Source: Halictus rubicundus (Eukaryota > Arthropoda > Insecta > Hymenoptera > Halictidae). Taken from it: 64,000 nt of DNA. The first letter of the stretch is position 1, and each line of letters opens with the position of its first letter. The stretch covers positions 18,399,257-18,463,256 of the forward strand of contig NC_135156.1 in NCBI RefSeq assembly GCF_050948215.1, written 5' to 3'. The position numbers were made by a program, and so were the translations under genes. Of this stretch, positions 34,218 to 45,008 are shown piece by piece. The notes beneath the pieces were generated by a model that did not search any database, had not been told where the DNA came from, and worked only from the letters and a program-made list of their open reading frames with translations.

Positions 34218-35667
34218 CTTCGAACGAGGTGGACCTCGTGTCACAGTTCGGAGAGGCCCGATCTCCGATACTTGTTTGTTTCGTGTTTTTTTTTTGTGGT
34301 GTGCGCGCGGGCGCGCGTGATTACGATTAAACGATCCTCTCCTTCTGTCCGTGGATCCCGATTCTATCGACGATCTCGAAACCCGCCATCCTTCCGTAGG
34401 ACGTGAACAATGCTCGCGGCATCATCGACGTTGTCGTCGTGCCGCGATCACGATACACGCGTCGTTTCGTATGCGTCCATCGGTGTAGCAGATGGAGGTG
34501 GAGGAGGAGGAGGAAGAGGAGAAGGAGGAGGAGGAGGAGATCGTCACCGGAGGATCTCCACGGTGTTGTTGTAGCACCGTTTTCACGGTGATCACAACGA
34601 CGACGCCGACGACGGATACGCGGCCATCGCTTCCAATACATTCACGCGCTAGCTCTCCTTGCAGTTAGGGTGGCCGTCCACGGGCTCCCAGCCACTCGAA
34701 ACGCCGGCACGCTGTCGACGCTCGTGCAACCTCTGTCTCTCTCCCCCGGTTACCGGCCGTCTTTCCTTTTCACCTTCCTCCTCGTTCCCGTTCCTGTTCT
34801 CGTTCCCGTTCTCTCTCGTTCGTACGGTGTCGAACGGAAAGAGGAACCACCGAGCGTGTTCACCGATCACTGACATACACGCGCGAGAGATACACCCTCT
34901 TCGTAGCGACCCACCAGCCACCGACGCACTCCCCGATTTTTCACGAATGCATTGAACTCGACCCTCTCGACCACGGTCCTCCGGAACACTGGCGAATACA
35001 CCTTCTTCTTTTACCCCAGCCCTGGAATCTGGATACAGAGAGATACGTGTGTATCGGCGTTCGCGATACTCTCCGCTCGACTTGCCCAGACGGTTCGCGC
35101 GAGCCTCGTTCGATACTCGGCCGCCGTGCAACACGGTTATGTCGAACCAGGAGGACTGTTTCCATTCATAACGACGATGCGCCTACACGGACTTGTCCGA
35201 CGGACCTGTCCTAGCCTGCCTGCAGCTTATGGCGTCGCCTGTCGTCGTCGATGCATGCCTCCGTCAAACTCGGCAGCCGTTCGATTCGACGCGACGGGTT
35301 TCTCTGATCGGTCGGCGTCTGTCGCCGCGACTCTGTGCCGCGAGCCGGAAAGTCGATCGCGACAGGGTGAGAAGATAGTCGATCGGCCTGGAATCCGATG
35401 CACGCGTGTTCGGGAACCGCTTGCAACGATGCGCCGTCAACCGTCGACGGGATAACTGGCGGCTGCATGTGACAGCCGGCAGACTCGCACAGGCCACTTC
35501 GCGACTATGTTCAGAGCGCGAACAAGGCATTCGACGCGATTCGCCGTGCGACCTCTCGGCGGCCAACTGCCGCGCGTAGCCCACCGTCACTTTTACGAAT
35601 AGATCGGAAATTTCCCCGGTCCTCCCTTTCCCCCTACTTGGCGAGTTCCCTAGCTAGGTAAAATTAT
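34218..35667. other. 5' flank of GlcT, GC-rich, with GGA microsatellite
   Basis: This stretch should hold the GlcT promoter and 5' UTR. An interrupted GGA/GAG repeat lies at about 34,493-34,545. Long overlapping frames occur on both strands (for example 34,649-35,134 minus and 34,952-35,455 plus). They are Arg/Ser/Pro-rich without domains and probably reflect CpG-rich DNA. I could not place a TATA box or initiator. Confidence 0.5.
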
Positions 35668-36019
35668 ATAAATTGTACAAGTGAATGTGGCCACGATAAT
35701 GAAGATATAGATCATATGGAGTTGTCCTATTTACACAGGGAAAAGAGGAAAGTTAATGAGAACCTTTGCTGAAAAGGATATAGAGCTAGAAGAGGAAGTT
35801 ATTAGTACCTTTGCTAAAAAGGATATAGAGCTAGAAGAGGAAGTTATTAGTACCTTTGCTAAAAAGGATATAGAGCTAGAAGAGGAAGTTATCAGTATAT
35901 TAAAAAAGAAAGACGATTCCGTTTTGAGGGCAATAGCAGTATTTTTAATAGAAATAGACAGATTAAACGTACCTCTAGAGAAGAAAGACGAAAATTGGAG
36001 TACAAGTATTATTTCTTAG
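35668..36019 (+). pseudogene. Non-LTR retrotransposon ORF2 C-terminus, frameshifted, with 3 x 45-bp repeat
   Basis: From 35,674 one frame gives CTSECGHDNEDIDHMELSYL followed by HREKR. This resembles the C-terminal cysteine-histidine motif (C-x-C-G-x4-D-x2-H, then a basic REKR stretch) found after the reverse transcriptase in many insect LINE-type ORF2 proteins. About 75 bp further the homology-like sequence passes into the +1 frame, which stays open to the stop ending at 36,019 with KDIELEEEVIS, then ILKKKDDSVLRAIAVFLIEI. A 15-residue unit (AKKDIELEEEVISTF) occurs three times in tandem at about 35,763-35,897. No reverse transcriptase core is present. The family assignment is by motif memory and tentative. 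Confidence 0.5.
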
Positions 36020-36799
36020 TTCGGAGCATTTGTTATACCTCTATATATTTTACATATGTTTAGGTAGATCCGCGATTTATTAGTGTTCGATATTGATTGT
36101 ATAATGGATAAAATAAGGCGAAAGGAATATATTGCATTTACATTTATGATATATAAGTAATTAGATTAACAATAATATGTAAGGACCGTTTTTTGTATTG
36201 GGCAGACAGAGCTCAGGCTCTCCAACGCCATCTTTGTATGATATATATAAAGGGAAGAATAAACCATAAACCTTTCCCCCTTCGATGCTCTCCGCTTGAC
36301 AATTGAACAGCGTGCCTGCTCGAACCGCAGAATCAAACCGAATTATCATTATCTCGGATATTGTCGTTCTGCGAATTTCGCGCTCCAACCTTACGAAATT
36401 AGAACGAAACTCAATATTGACCGAGCAAACAGCCGAATCGTATTTCCCCCTTTCAACAATGATTTCATGTCGATAAACCGGAGGTTCACCTGTCTGAATC
36501 ACCAGTTCCGGTCTTTGATATGTTTTGTCAAACGAAATTGAAATCGGTCCGTCTCCGATTCAACCTGTGTCGATTCTGCGCGATAGGATATCTACTCGTG
36601 TATAATAATATATACTCGTCAAGTACATTCTGCTATATCCTGGTATATTCTGCAATATTCTGGTATATTCTAGTATATTCTATTGTGAATATACTTGGAA
36701 TATACTTGATCGTCCTGAAAGCGAAGGAACGATATATAGGGTATGATAGTCGTATTGATCTTCGATTTATTTGGATTGCTGAGATTAAAGTTTTGTAAT
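36020..36799. other. Intergenic, with TATATTCTGG minisatellite
   Basis: A degenerate repeat of (C/A)TGGTATATTCTAGTATATTC type lies at about 36,630-36,700. No gene recognised. Confidence 0.55.
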
Positions 36800-37051
36800 T
36801 TATCTCTTAGCACTCGAATGGCGACTGTAAGGCGCCACTAAAAATTCCTGTATCATTATTCAAAGTATTTTTCACATTATTAAATTTGTTTGTATCTAAT
36901 AAATTACTAAACATTTCAGTACTGTACGAGTAAATTGCACCATTTTCGTGTATGTATGGTATGAAAAAATATATATATAGAAGGGAAATATTCTAGGTCG
37001 GAAGAAATATTTCTTCATTTCTTTCTTATGGCTTCGAGTGCAAAGAGTTAT
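36800..37051 (+). mobile_element. TTAA-type MITE, family C, copy 5 (uninterrupted)
   Basis: It matches the halves of the copy at 32,382-32,825 on either side of that copy's insertion. Both ends are decayed (CTCTTAGCACTCG; GAGTGCAAAGAGTTA). It preserves the pre-insertion sequence CACATTATTAAATTTG at about 36,883. Confidence 0.75.
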
Positions 37052-37429
37052 ATGTACTTGAGAAACCTCACTGCAAATGTATACACAGCCTACATTTCTT
37101 TTGTGATCTTCGCTAAGGGCCTCGGCAAACAAGACGCAGTCCTGCGCTATCTGTATGCGAACGTCGTTATCGCTTTCTGCCAACTATAATAATTTATCCG
37201 ATATGTGTCCTTATCGCATTACTCGAGTCAACCGAACCAGAGGGGTTTACGTTTACGTAAATTGCGTTTACTGCCACGTAAATCGTACCAGCGAGCATAT
37301 CACTGTACCAACACCGGAAGGACATCACGCGGTTTCGTATAGGTGGGGTGGGTTATCGATTGTCGGGCTCTATTAACAATCTCGTTCGAAAAACGTATTC
37401 AGATCATTTGAACGCATCGAAAATCATGT

Positions 37430-37435
37430 TTTAAT
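37430..37435 (-). promoter_or_regulatory. Candidate polyadenylation signal of XPB (ATTAAA)
   Basis: Reads ATTAAA on the minus strand, about 57 bp after the XPB stop codon. Confidence 0.4.
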
Positions 37436-37491
37436 CAAAATTAATACTAATCGAGAAATAAGAGTATGTACATTTCTCAGCGAGAAAACGA

Positions 37492-40400
37492 TTACGCCCT
37501 GAACTTCTTGAACAATGGATGCTTGTTCGCAGTGGACGATCCAGGGGCTTTTTTGTACTCGTAGTAGACTGCATCGTCGGCACCCGACATCGATGTCATG
37601 TTGCCAGCCTTGCGCATGATCTGTGACAATCATTTCATTGGAATAGCGTAATTGAAAATATATTAGAAAGTTGTAACTTACGGGTCTGGGTCCCTCTCCA
37701 GGTATTCTTTCTTCGTCCGCGTCCATGTCACTGGCGGAGAGAACCTGTTGCAACAAATGTCCCTGTTCTTCTCGAGTCGAGTACATTAGGTCTGGTTCCT
37801 ATTTTGGTAAAGAAAACATCATTTCTATCGCTCTTGTAAAATATTCGCAAACCGATCAACAGATGGTACATACTTCATCCATTCCTGCGAGTTTTGTAAT
37901 CACTTTGTAAGCGTATCCTTGGTTCACCAGAAACCGTTGACGTTTTCTCGAATAGTTCATCTCCATCGTGTCTTGCGACACTAACGTGTAGAAGAATGCA
38001 TTGTACTCCTCCGCGATTGCCCCTAAAAATATATTGTAACGATTTATTTCAAACGGAACAAGTTCTACTTTTGGACAGGGGGGGGGGGGTTGTTTTTACC
38101 TTTTTTAGCTCTTAAAATTCTACCCAATCGTTGGGCCTCTTGACGTCGCGAACCACCGTGCGAGGATATTTGGATCAAGACATTGGCTTCCGGTAAATCG
38201 AACGACGTATCGGCCACCTTGCTCACGAATATCGTGTTCACTTTGGTATTGAATTTGAAGTTTTGCAAAATTTGTATTCGTTCGCTCTGAAACGAATGGG
38301 TGACTTCTGTTAGCGTGAAATTTACAATTCGTCGAATATTTATTACTGTTTTATTTACCTGACTAGTGGGACCGTAGATGTATGGTTTGTTCATTTTAAT
38401 GGCGTAATGCTTTAAAGCGAAAACGTTATCTGAAAATACGATCGTTTTATCGCCACGTCTTTCATGATACCGTATCAAATACTGGCAGCAACGAAATTTG
38501 TTAGGATTCATAACGTAGAGCAACTGTAAAGAAGAAACCGTTCAAAACCGATTGCTGTCGCGTTCAAGTGACGCACGATTACTTACCAACTTTTTACTCA
38601 TTTTACACCCAAGGTATTCTCTGTAAAATTCTGGTGTCATGGGACACCAAACTTCGGCGCACTGCACTCTCGCGATAAAACCTCTTTTTTGCAGTTCTAA
38701 CCAATTGGCCTCGTACAGTTTCGGACCTATGAGGAAATTCAGATCGGCGATTTTGTCGTCTTCTCGCAACAAAGTCGCGGTTAAACCCAACTTGCAATGA
38801 GACTGGACAATGGTCAGAACTCTTCTGAACATTTTTGCAGGGATTGTGTGTACCTCTGAAAATTGCGACAAGTGTTTACTAAAATTCGACGCGACCGCAA
38901 CCGTACGGCAAGTTTCAATTACCATCCAAAACCATGATTCCCCACTCTTGTTCTTGAAGCCATCGCATGGTTTGTTCGGCTTCCCACGAACGTTTCTGCG
39001 TGTGCGTGATCATAGAGTAAGTGGTAACTAAAATCCCACAACCCATAGGCTTATCTTTAGCTTCGCTCGTAAACCGACAGATCATCGAGTCGTCGGCAGT
39101 CGACCACATTTTAAATTGTTGTTTCCATTGTTCCACCGACACTCCAGAGTTACATAGTACCAAGGCGCGTTTTCGTACTGTACAGCAAGCTGTTACACCG
39201 ACTAAACTTTTACCAGCACCTGCGAATTGTTTGCAAGAACTCTTTAACGTGTAATCTTAAAAATTACATTGCTTCACCGAAACGCAAAAAAAAATAGACA
39301 AATAGCTGTTGGAGAGTGCTGTTCGCAATCGAGTCGCTTACCGCAAGGTAACACAATTACACCGGACCTGGCGCGTCCATTACCGAACATTTTCCTCAAA
39401 CTTTTTTCTTGATAAGGCCTGAGCACTGCCGACGGTTTCAGGTCGATACTGAAATCGCATTAAACACATTCGGATAATCTTTACAGATTGCTTTTTGGAT
39501 TCTCTTTTCGAACGCTACACTCACTTGATGTCTGGATTCACGCTATCATTGCGGAAGTCGTACTCTGCCAACAACGGATGCTCCAATTCTATACATCTCT
39601 TCTGTATCACTTCAATTTTTTCCTGCAACAAGCTTCTGTTATAGAGAATAATAGTTTGTAAAATAAATTCACAAAACTCCATACCTGATTCACTTCGAAG
39701 CTAACAGTTTTTAACTCTTGTTCCTCTTCTTCATCTTCGTCTTCTTTGTCCATTTTATCGTAGAACGTAGTTATGTCTTCTGGAACTGCAGCGGTTTCTG
39801 CTGGAGGAACTTGATCGTTGGCAGTCTCAGGCACTTTGGTCGTTCCAACTGGAACTGGAACATTGGTCACTGCTTTTGCTCCGAACTAAAAAGAAAACGA
39901 CTACTGTACGACATGATAAATCGATTTACTGCAATGTTGATGGACAGTTATTACTTGTGGAGTTTTTGTTTTGTTTTGAACGTTCGTAATTATTTCTTCC
40001 TTCTCGTCTTCTATATTCTTTCTCAGTCTACACTCTTGAATCACTGGATCCTTCAATAACTTTTGTAATACCTCGGGGTACGGTGATTCAACAAAATATT
40101 TATTGTGCTTCAACACTAGCTTCACCTTACCGTAGGATAACGTACACAGCTTTATAAATTCTATAATACCATCGGGTATAGTGGTCTTACTGAGTCTCTT
40201 CAAATACTCTATAATATCGTGCGTTTGGAGACCTACACTAACAGCAGCATACAACGAGTAAGCGGTTAGCTTGTACTGTAAAATGAAATCAGTTTATTAG
40301 AAATCTTTCAAAATGTTATATACGCTTGCTATTTACAACGATCGTTTTACCTCGTGAATATGTTCCGGTCGACACACAGGCTCAGAGATAGCAATTAGGA

Positions 40401-40886
40401 AATCATGCGCGTGCTTATAGACAGGTGAAAAGGACTCTAAGAAAATGTGTCCATTCGGTGCCTAAACAAATCATTTCCTTTTAACATGTAATGTTACTTC
40501 ATACTTTCGGTGATAAAACGTTAATATTAATGTCTTACCACCCAAAGCGGTCTTGACGCACAGTCAGGCTTCAAAATCATTTGAGCACGATAATCTTTTG
40601 CGCCGAATTCGTCTTCCAATGCTGTTTCGTCTTGCTTTTCAACATCATTTTTGGCTGCATCTGGCACACCGTCTGCTTCGTTATCGTCTATAGAATCGTC
40701 GTCGTTATACTCTTCGGGATCTTCTTTACGTTTTTTCCATTTACCACGATCTGTAAAAATAAACAGCTTCGAGTTTCCTGTCATCCGTGCACGCATAACC
40801 TAATACTTGCCCAGATATAATATTCGTTTTAAAAGAACAATAAATTACATACCGTTATCTTTTTTAAACCGCTTTGGCGGACCCAT
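37492..40886 (-). CDS. hay: TFIIH core helicase/translocase XPB (haywire)
   Basis: DNA translocase of TFIIH that opens promoters for RNA polymerase II and acts in nucleotide excision repair. Fourteen exons in transcription order: 40886-40853, 40750-40539, 40461-40351, 40275-39955, 39885-39685, 39622-39525, 39448-39342, 39219-38923, 38855-38587, 38523-38359, 38286-38100, 38022-37874, 37798-37682, 37620-37492. All introns are GT-AG and the joined frame encodes 798 residues (human 782). Residues: Walker A GAGKS about 362-366; DEVH about 460-463, its Glu codon split by an intron; TATLLRED about 486-493; motif VI QRLGRILR about 657-664. An acidic N-terminal stretch and the conserved tail HPLFKKFR are present. 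Intron 11 carries a 12-bp homopolymer C run (minus strand). The exon 8 donor may be off by one base in my count. Confidence 0.97.
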
Positions 40887-41725
40887 TGTTTATTGGTGAT
40901 AATGTTTTCTCTTATATTACGAGAAATTTTTATTTCCATTCATTAAAATCTATATAATGGAATATTCCTTTGTAGATTCTTTTTCAAAGAAACTTTATGA
41001 ATTTCAATCGATTCTGTTCATTGATCTCATCGAATTTTGTTAACTTTTACACCACGTTGCGATAGCATATTCAACTAAAAATTGCAAACTGCAAAATACA
41101 AGTACATACAGAGAGGTACATATGCAACTGCAAAACTGCAAACTGCAACAGAAACTCAGGATGTGGAAGAGCCACCTAGCGGTTGTTACGGACCTGTAGT
41201 GATGGGATCGGGATATTGGTTTTTTCGCGCATGCGCGATGACTTTAGCAGCAATAATTAAAAAGTTTGGCTAAGATAGGGTACCTTGGCCACTTCGCATA
41301 ATTTCGCAAAATTTGTTATGATTTGATTTTGCAAAAAGGAATGTATAGAGCAGGTGTGGAATGTATAATAAGAGTCCTGGACTCTTCCACCAATAATAGT
41401 ACCACACTATATAGATACGTTACTGCTTTTGGTTGCGCATGCGCGAAAGAACCGTCCAATATACAGTAAGCATTGATCACCCGCGTATTTTTAATTGCGT
41501 CCAACCTCTTTGAGTTTAATATATAATGTACGATTTGTATGTTTTATCTATATCTTTTTATTAATAAATATAAACAGTACAGTATCACGTAACAGAAAAG
41601 TTCTTGCACGGACAACAAAACTAATAAAAAAATATGTGTGAGTTTTGCAAACAAATATGAATGATTGTTAAAGGTACTGCTCGCTTAGTTTCAATTAGTC
41701 GTCCTTAGTTTTCAGCCAACGGATG
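40887..41725. promoter_or_regulatory. XPB upstream region with two NRF1-type palindromes
   Basis: Lies between the XPB start and the DUS2 stop. It holds TCGCGCATGCGCGA (41,225-41,238) and TTGCGCATGCGCGAA (41,433-41,447); both fit the NRF1/erect-wing consensus YGCGCAYGCGCR. The flanks of the two sites are themselves inverted: ATATTGG...TTTCGCGCATGCGC occurs on both strands about 200 bp apart. A short palindrome AAGAGTCCTGGACTCTT is at about 41,370-41,386. Regulatory function is inferred from the motif only. Confidence 0.5.
41557..41562 (-). promoter_or_regulatory. Candidate polyadenylation signal of DUS2 (AATAAA)
   Basis: AATAAA on the minus strand about 165 bp after the DUS2 stop. Confidence 0.5.
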
Positions 41726-43502
41726 TCAGGGAGGAACACTTCCAGTTGCAGCGAGAGCTTTCTCACTGACTAGGCCCATAGAAAATAAGCAAACTAATGC
41801 AGCACCTTGTTCTGCCCACTTCTTGTTTTTCTCCCTAAAAATATTCAAACAATAAGAGTATTATATATGTATATATATGTATATTGCTCAAGTAACGTGA
41901 TACACATTGATTTGCTTACCAGAAGGATGATCCGTACCTTCTTCCGTCCACCGTGATAATGGAACGAAAGAGTTTCCCTTTCTGTAGAGTCTCGTATTGC
42001 GGCATCTTTTTTCTTTGAGTTTGCGCCCATTTGTGTAAAATAGTTTTCGGCAATTCGAGGTCCGACGCGTAATTGTTTCTCAAAAACGCGCAATGCATTA
42101 AAACTATGTCCTCTTCTTCCGAGAGCTTTCTCTTATTGCACGATTGGTCATCGTTGCGCGCTTCGTCCTCCTTCATGGGTGATACCTGAGACCTGCCCAG
42201 CAAACCTTTTGCTTCGAACTCTTTCCTCTTTGTACGACAGTAATCGCTCAATTCCCAAACGTCGCTGAAACAATACAATTTGATGGTCGTATATTCGGTA
42301 CGGCGACATCGGGATCGTTTCATATCTGATCGGATACGATTCTCACCAGATCTGCTCGAGGGTTTGAGAATTCAGAAATCTCTTACCCAATGGCGTGTTC
42401 TGCTGTTCACGAAGGATATTCTGTATACAATATTTAGTATTTGAAGGCGAATTATCGCAATCCACGGCATATTTAATATATGCCTTTATTACGTCTTCCA
42501 TGGGTAGTAAACCTTCTTTGCAAAATATGGAACAGTTCCATTCGGCTGCGCGTGCAAGCATGATGCTGCTACATCCAGTTACATTTTTAAACCTGCAAAC
42601 ACCTACAATTACTTATAAATAAGAACATAGGAGACGCTCCGCGAAAAATCGATAGCATAAATTACTATGGTATTACTTTAATATATCAAAATATGTCTGT
42701 ATTTCTCTCGAGCCTCCATTTGCTATAACCGGTATCGTGAGTTTACTGGAAATTGTTTTCAGAACTTCGTTACGGTTCGGATGCTGCGGTCGTTCATTTA
42801 CAGTCCGACCATGGACTGCTATGGCTGATATACCAGTGGATGCCAAACGCTCACAAAGTTCTATGGTCTTTTGTAGATCTGGTAGTACACGAATCTTACA
42901 CGTTACCGGAATGTTTAAATTGTCGACCAGCGTTTTCAGAATGTTTGTCGCTGTCTCTGGTTCCTGAAGAAGAGCAGCGCCCATTTTCCCCAGCATGGAA
43001 AATAGTTTTGGGCATCCCATATTAAGGTCTATACCAGCAATGTCTTGCTCTACCATTTTGCCTACTTTCAGGGCTCTTGTCGCGTCGCAAGTACCAATTT
43101 GCAGTACCACTTTGTCTTTTTCTTTGGCACAAGTACGAAACGTGACCGTGCCATCTGTTTTGTCAATGTAATCGACTGTTCCCAAAACATCTGCAAACAA
43201 GTTGTTGGAATATACAATGTGTTTACAAATGTTTGTCACTTAAATTAACTGCAAAACAAAAGTATAGCATCTCATCAGCCACGGAAGCATTGATCAAGTA
43301 TTATTTGATTACCATTTACACGACGAAATGATCGTAGCAACTTCCAGTCTATTAGTTCTTCTGTATATACTATATCAGCACCATAATCGAGCGCAAGAAG
43401 GCGCATAGGAAGCGTGCCGATACGCACCATAGGAGCCAGTATAATTTTATTCTCATAATTTAAGCGTTTCCGTTCCGGCATTGTTACTATATCTTCTTCC
43501 AT
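41726..43502 (-). CDS. Dus2: tRNA-dihydrouridine(20) synthase, DUS2 type
   Basis: Reduces uridine 20 in the tRNA D-loop using FMN and NADPH. Five exons in transcription order: 43502-43313, 43190-42677, 42592-42347, 42264-41920, 41834-41726; GT-AG introns, one frame, 467 residues (human 493). The FMN-binding TIM barrel begins at KIILAPMVRIGTLPMR (about 19-34), with the catalytic cysteine in DLNMGCPK (C123), CKIRVLP, and the HGRTVNERPQHP loop. Exon 4 to exon 5 encodes a C-terminal double-stranded RNA-binding domain (LPKTILHKWAQ...YETLQKGKLFRSIITV), the mark of the DUS2 subgroup; animal DUS2 uses it to hold tRNA. The gene is divergent from Spd-2, with a transposon cluster between them. Confidence 0.95.
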
Positions 43503-44042
43503 TGTATTGTCAATATATCGTAACGTTTAATATAAACTTTAACAAATAGGTGTCCGACGACATTAGGAGACTGTAACCTTACAGAGCAGAGAAGAAACTG
43601 CCAGTTGTGCAGGCTGCATAGTTCTGATGTATGATCCTTTATTGGCGCGCTATAATTATAAAAATATTTTTCGAGCATTACTGTCACAGGCGATTAAATA
43701 ATAACTATCGTAAGTTTTTTTTTATGACACTGTACTACAAGCATCATTGTGCACATGGCAATCGCTTCTCTGTTGTTTGATCTATGTAGATGGCGGTTTT
43801 ATTGCGATCATACTGTGTACATTCTGTGGTATGCAAACGAATTGTTAATCTTGTCAGAATTTATATTCTATGTTTTGAACAATACGAATTTTTGATCATT
43901 TAATATGTAATTTATTCAGTAAAATAAGCAACTTGTACATTTTATGCAGTTATACGAATATAAATGTTCCATCAAATATTTACCTATATAGTGTATTTTA
44001 AATTTAATAAAAAATTTCGTGAGAAGTTACCCATTTGCCTAT
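43503..44042. other. Divergent intergenic region DUS2 / Spd-2, proximal part
   Basis: AT-rich DNA that should hold the DUS2 promoter. No motif stands out. Confidence 0.45.
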
Positions 44043-44656
44043 CAGAGAGGAAATGAGAAGTGCTCACGCCCGGGAATTCGGTGTTCTCATATAGTGCTGC
44101 CCCCTAGTCTCGTTTTTAGCCTGGATAGAGAGGAAATAAGAGCATAAGCAGAGAGGAAATGAGAGTGCTCACGCCCGGGATTGTAGTGTCCCCGGTATAG
44201 TGCTGCCCCTAATTTTTAGCCTGGACCAGAACATGCATCATCTTACCTGCATCATTAACAGCGGATTCCAAATAATGCCAGAGTGGATACTACTTCTATG
44301 TTAAAAGAGGCTCTTCTATGTAGGCTCTGATCCAGACTAAAAGATGACTCAGGTTCTAATACAGGCTAAAAAGATGATGCAGGTTCTGGTCCAGGCTAAG
44401 AAGTTGATGGAGGTTCTGTTCCAGGCTAAAAAGATGATGCAGGTTCTAGTCCAGGCTAAAAAGTTGATGGAGGTTCTGTTCCAAGCTAAAAAGATGATGC
44501 AGGTTCTGTTCCAGGCTAAAAAGATGATGCAGAAAAGTGGGGACACTAAAACCCCGAGCGTGACCACTCTCATTTCCTCTCTGGTTCTGCTTTATGATAA
44601 AGTTGATGTAGGAAAAGGTGGTGACCCTAAATCCCCAGGTGCGAGCATTCTCATTT
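44043..44656. mobile_element. Composite copy of hAT-like MITE with internal 30-bp minisatellite (family G, copy 1)
   Basis: The inner element 44,149-44,583 has inverted ends CAGAGAGGAAATGAGAGTGC and, on the right, CTCTCATTTCCTCTCTG. A second, partial pair of ends lies outside it (CAGAGAGG at 44,043; GAGCATTCTCATTT ending near 44,656), so one copy is duplicated around or inserted into another. Between are about six tandem 30-bp units of AAGATGATGCAGGTTCTGGT plus CCAGGCTAAA (44,345-44,530), alternating with a TTGATGGAG variant. As 30 is a multiple of three, the array is open in frame on both strands (MMQVLVQAKK); this is not a gene. Confidence 0.75.
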
Positions 44657-45008
44657 AAAGAAAAATCTAATTAATTTTTTAATTCTCCGGTACTATATAG
44701 GACTATTTTGATGTTCGATTCTCAAGTTCATACACGAGTGGCGCTGTACAATGGTTTATAGAAATCACGCGAAACCGATCTGTATAGTGTATCATTTGTC
44801 TATGGATAGAATTATCTCGGAACACTTTCAAATTTGAACGCTAAAATCGTTCAACTGTCAAAGAAAACGTTCAGAATAATATGGTACGATCTTCCCTTCG
44901 CTTTGTCGATTCAGCGATTAAAACGTCGCCCAGGATCTTTCGTACGCAAGTGTTCATTTCTCGAACGACACTCGCATACTGAAATCGCGAGAGAAACAGT
45001 GCTCAACA

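Noticed and set aside
44344..44658. Open frame with the periodic peptide MMQVLVQAKK
   Set aside because: It is the 30-bp minisatellite of a MITE, open on both strands because 30 is a multiple of three.
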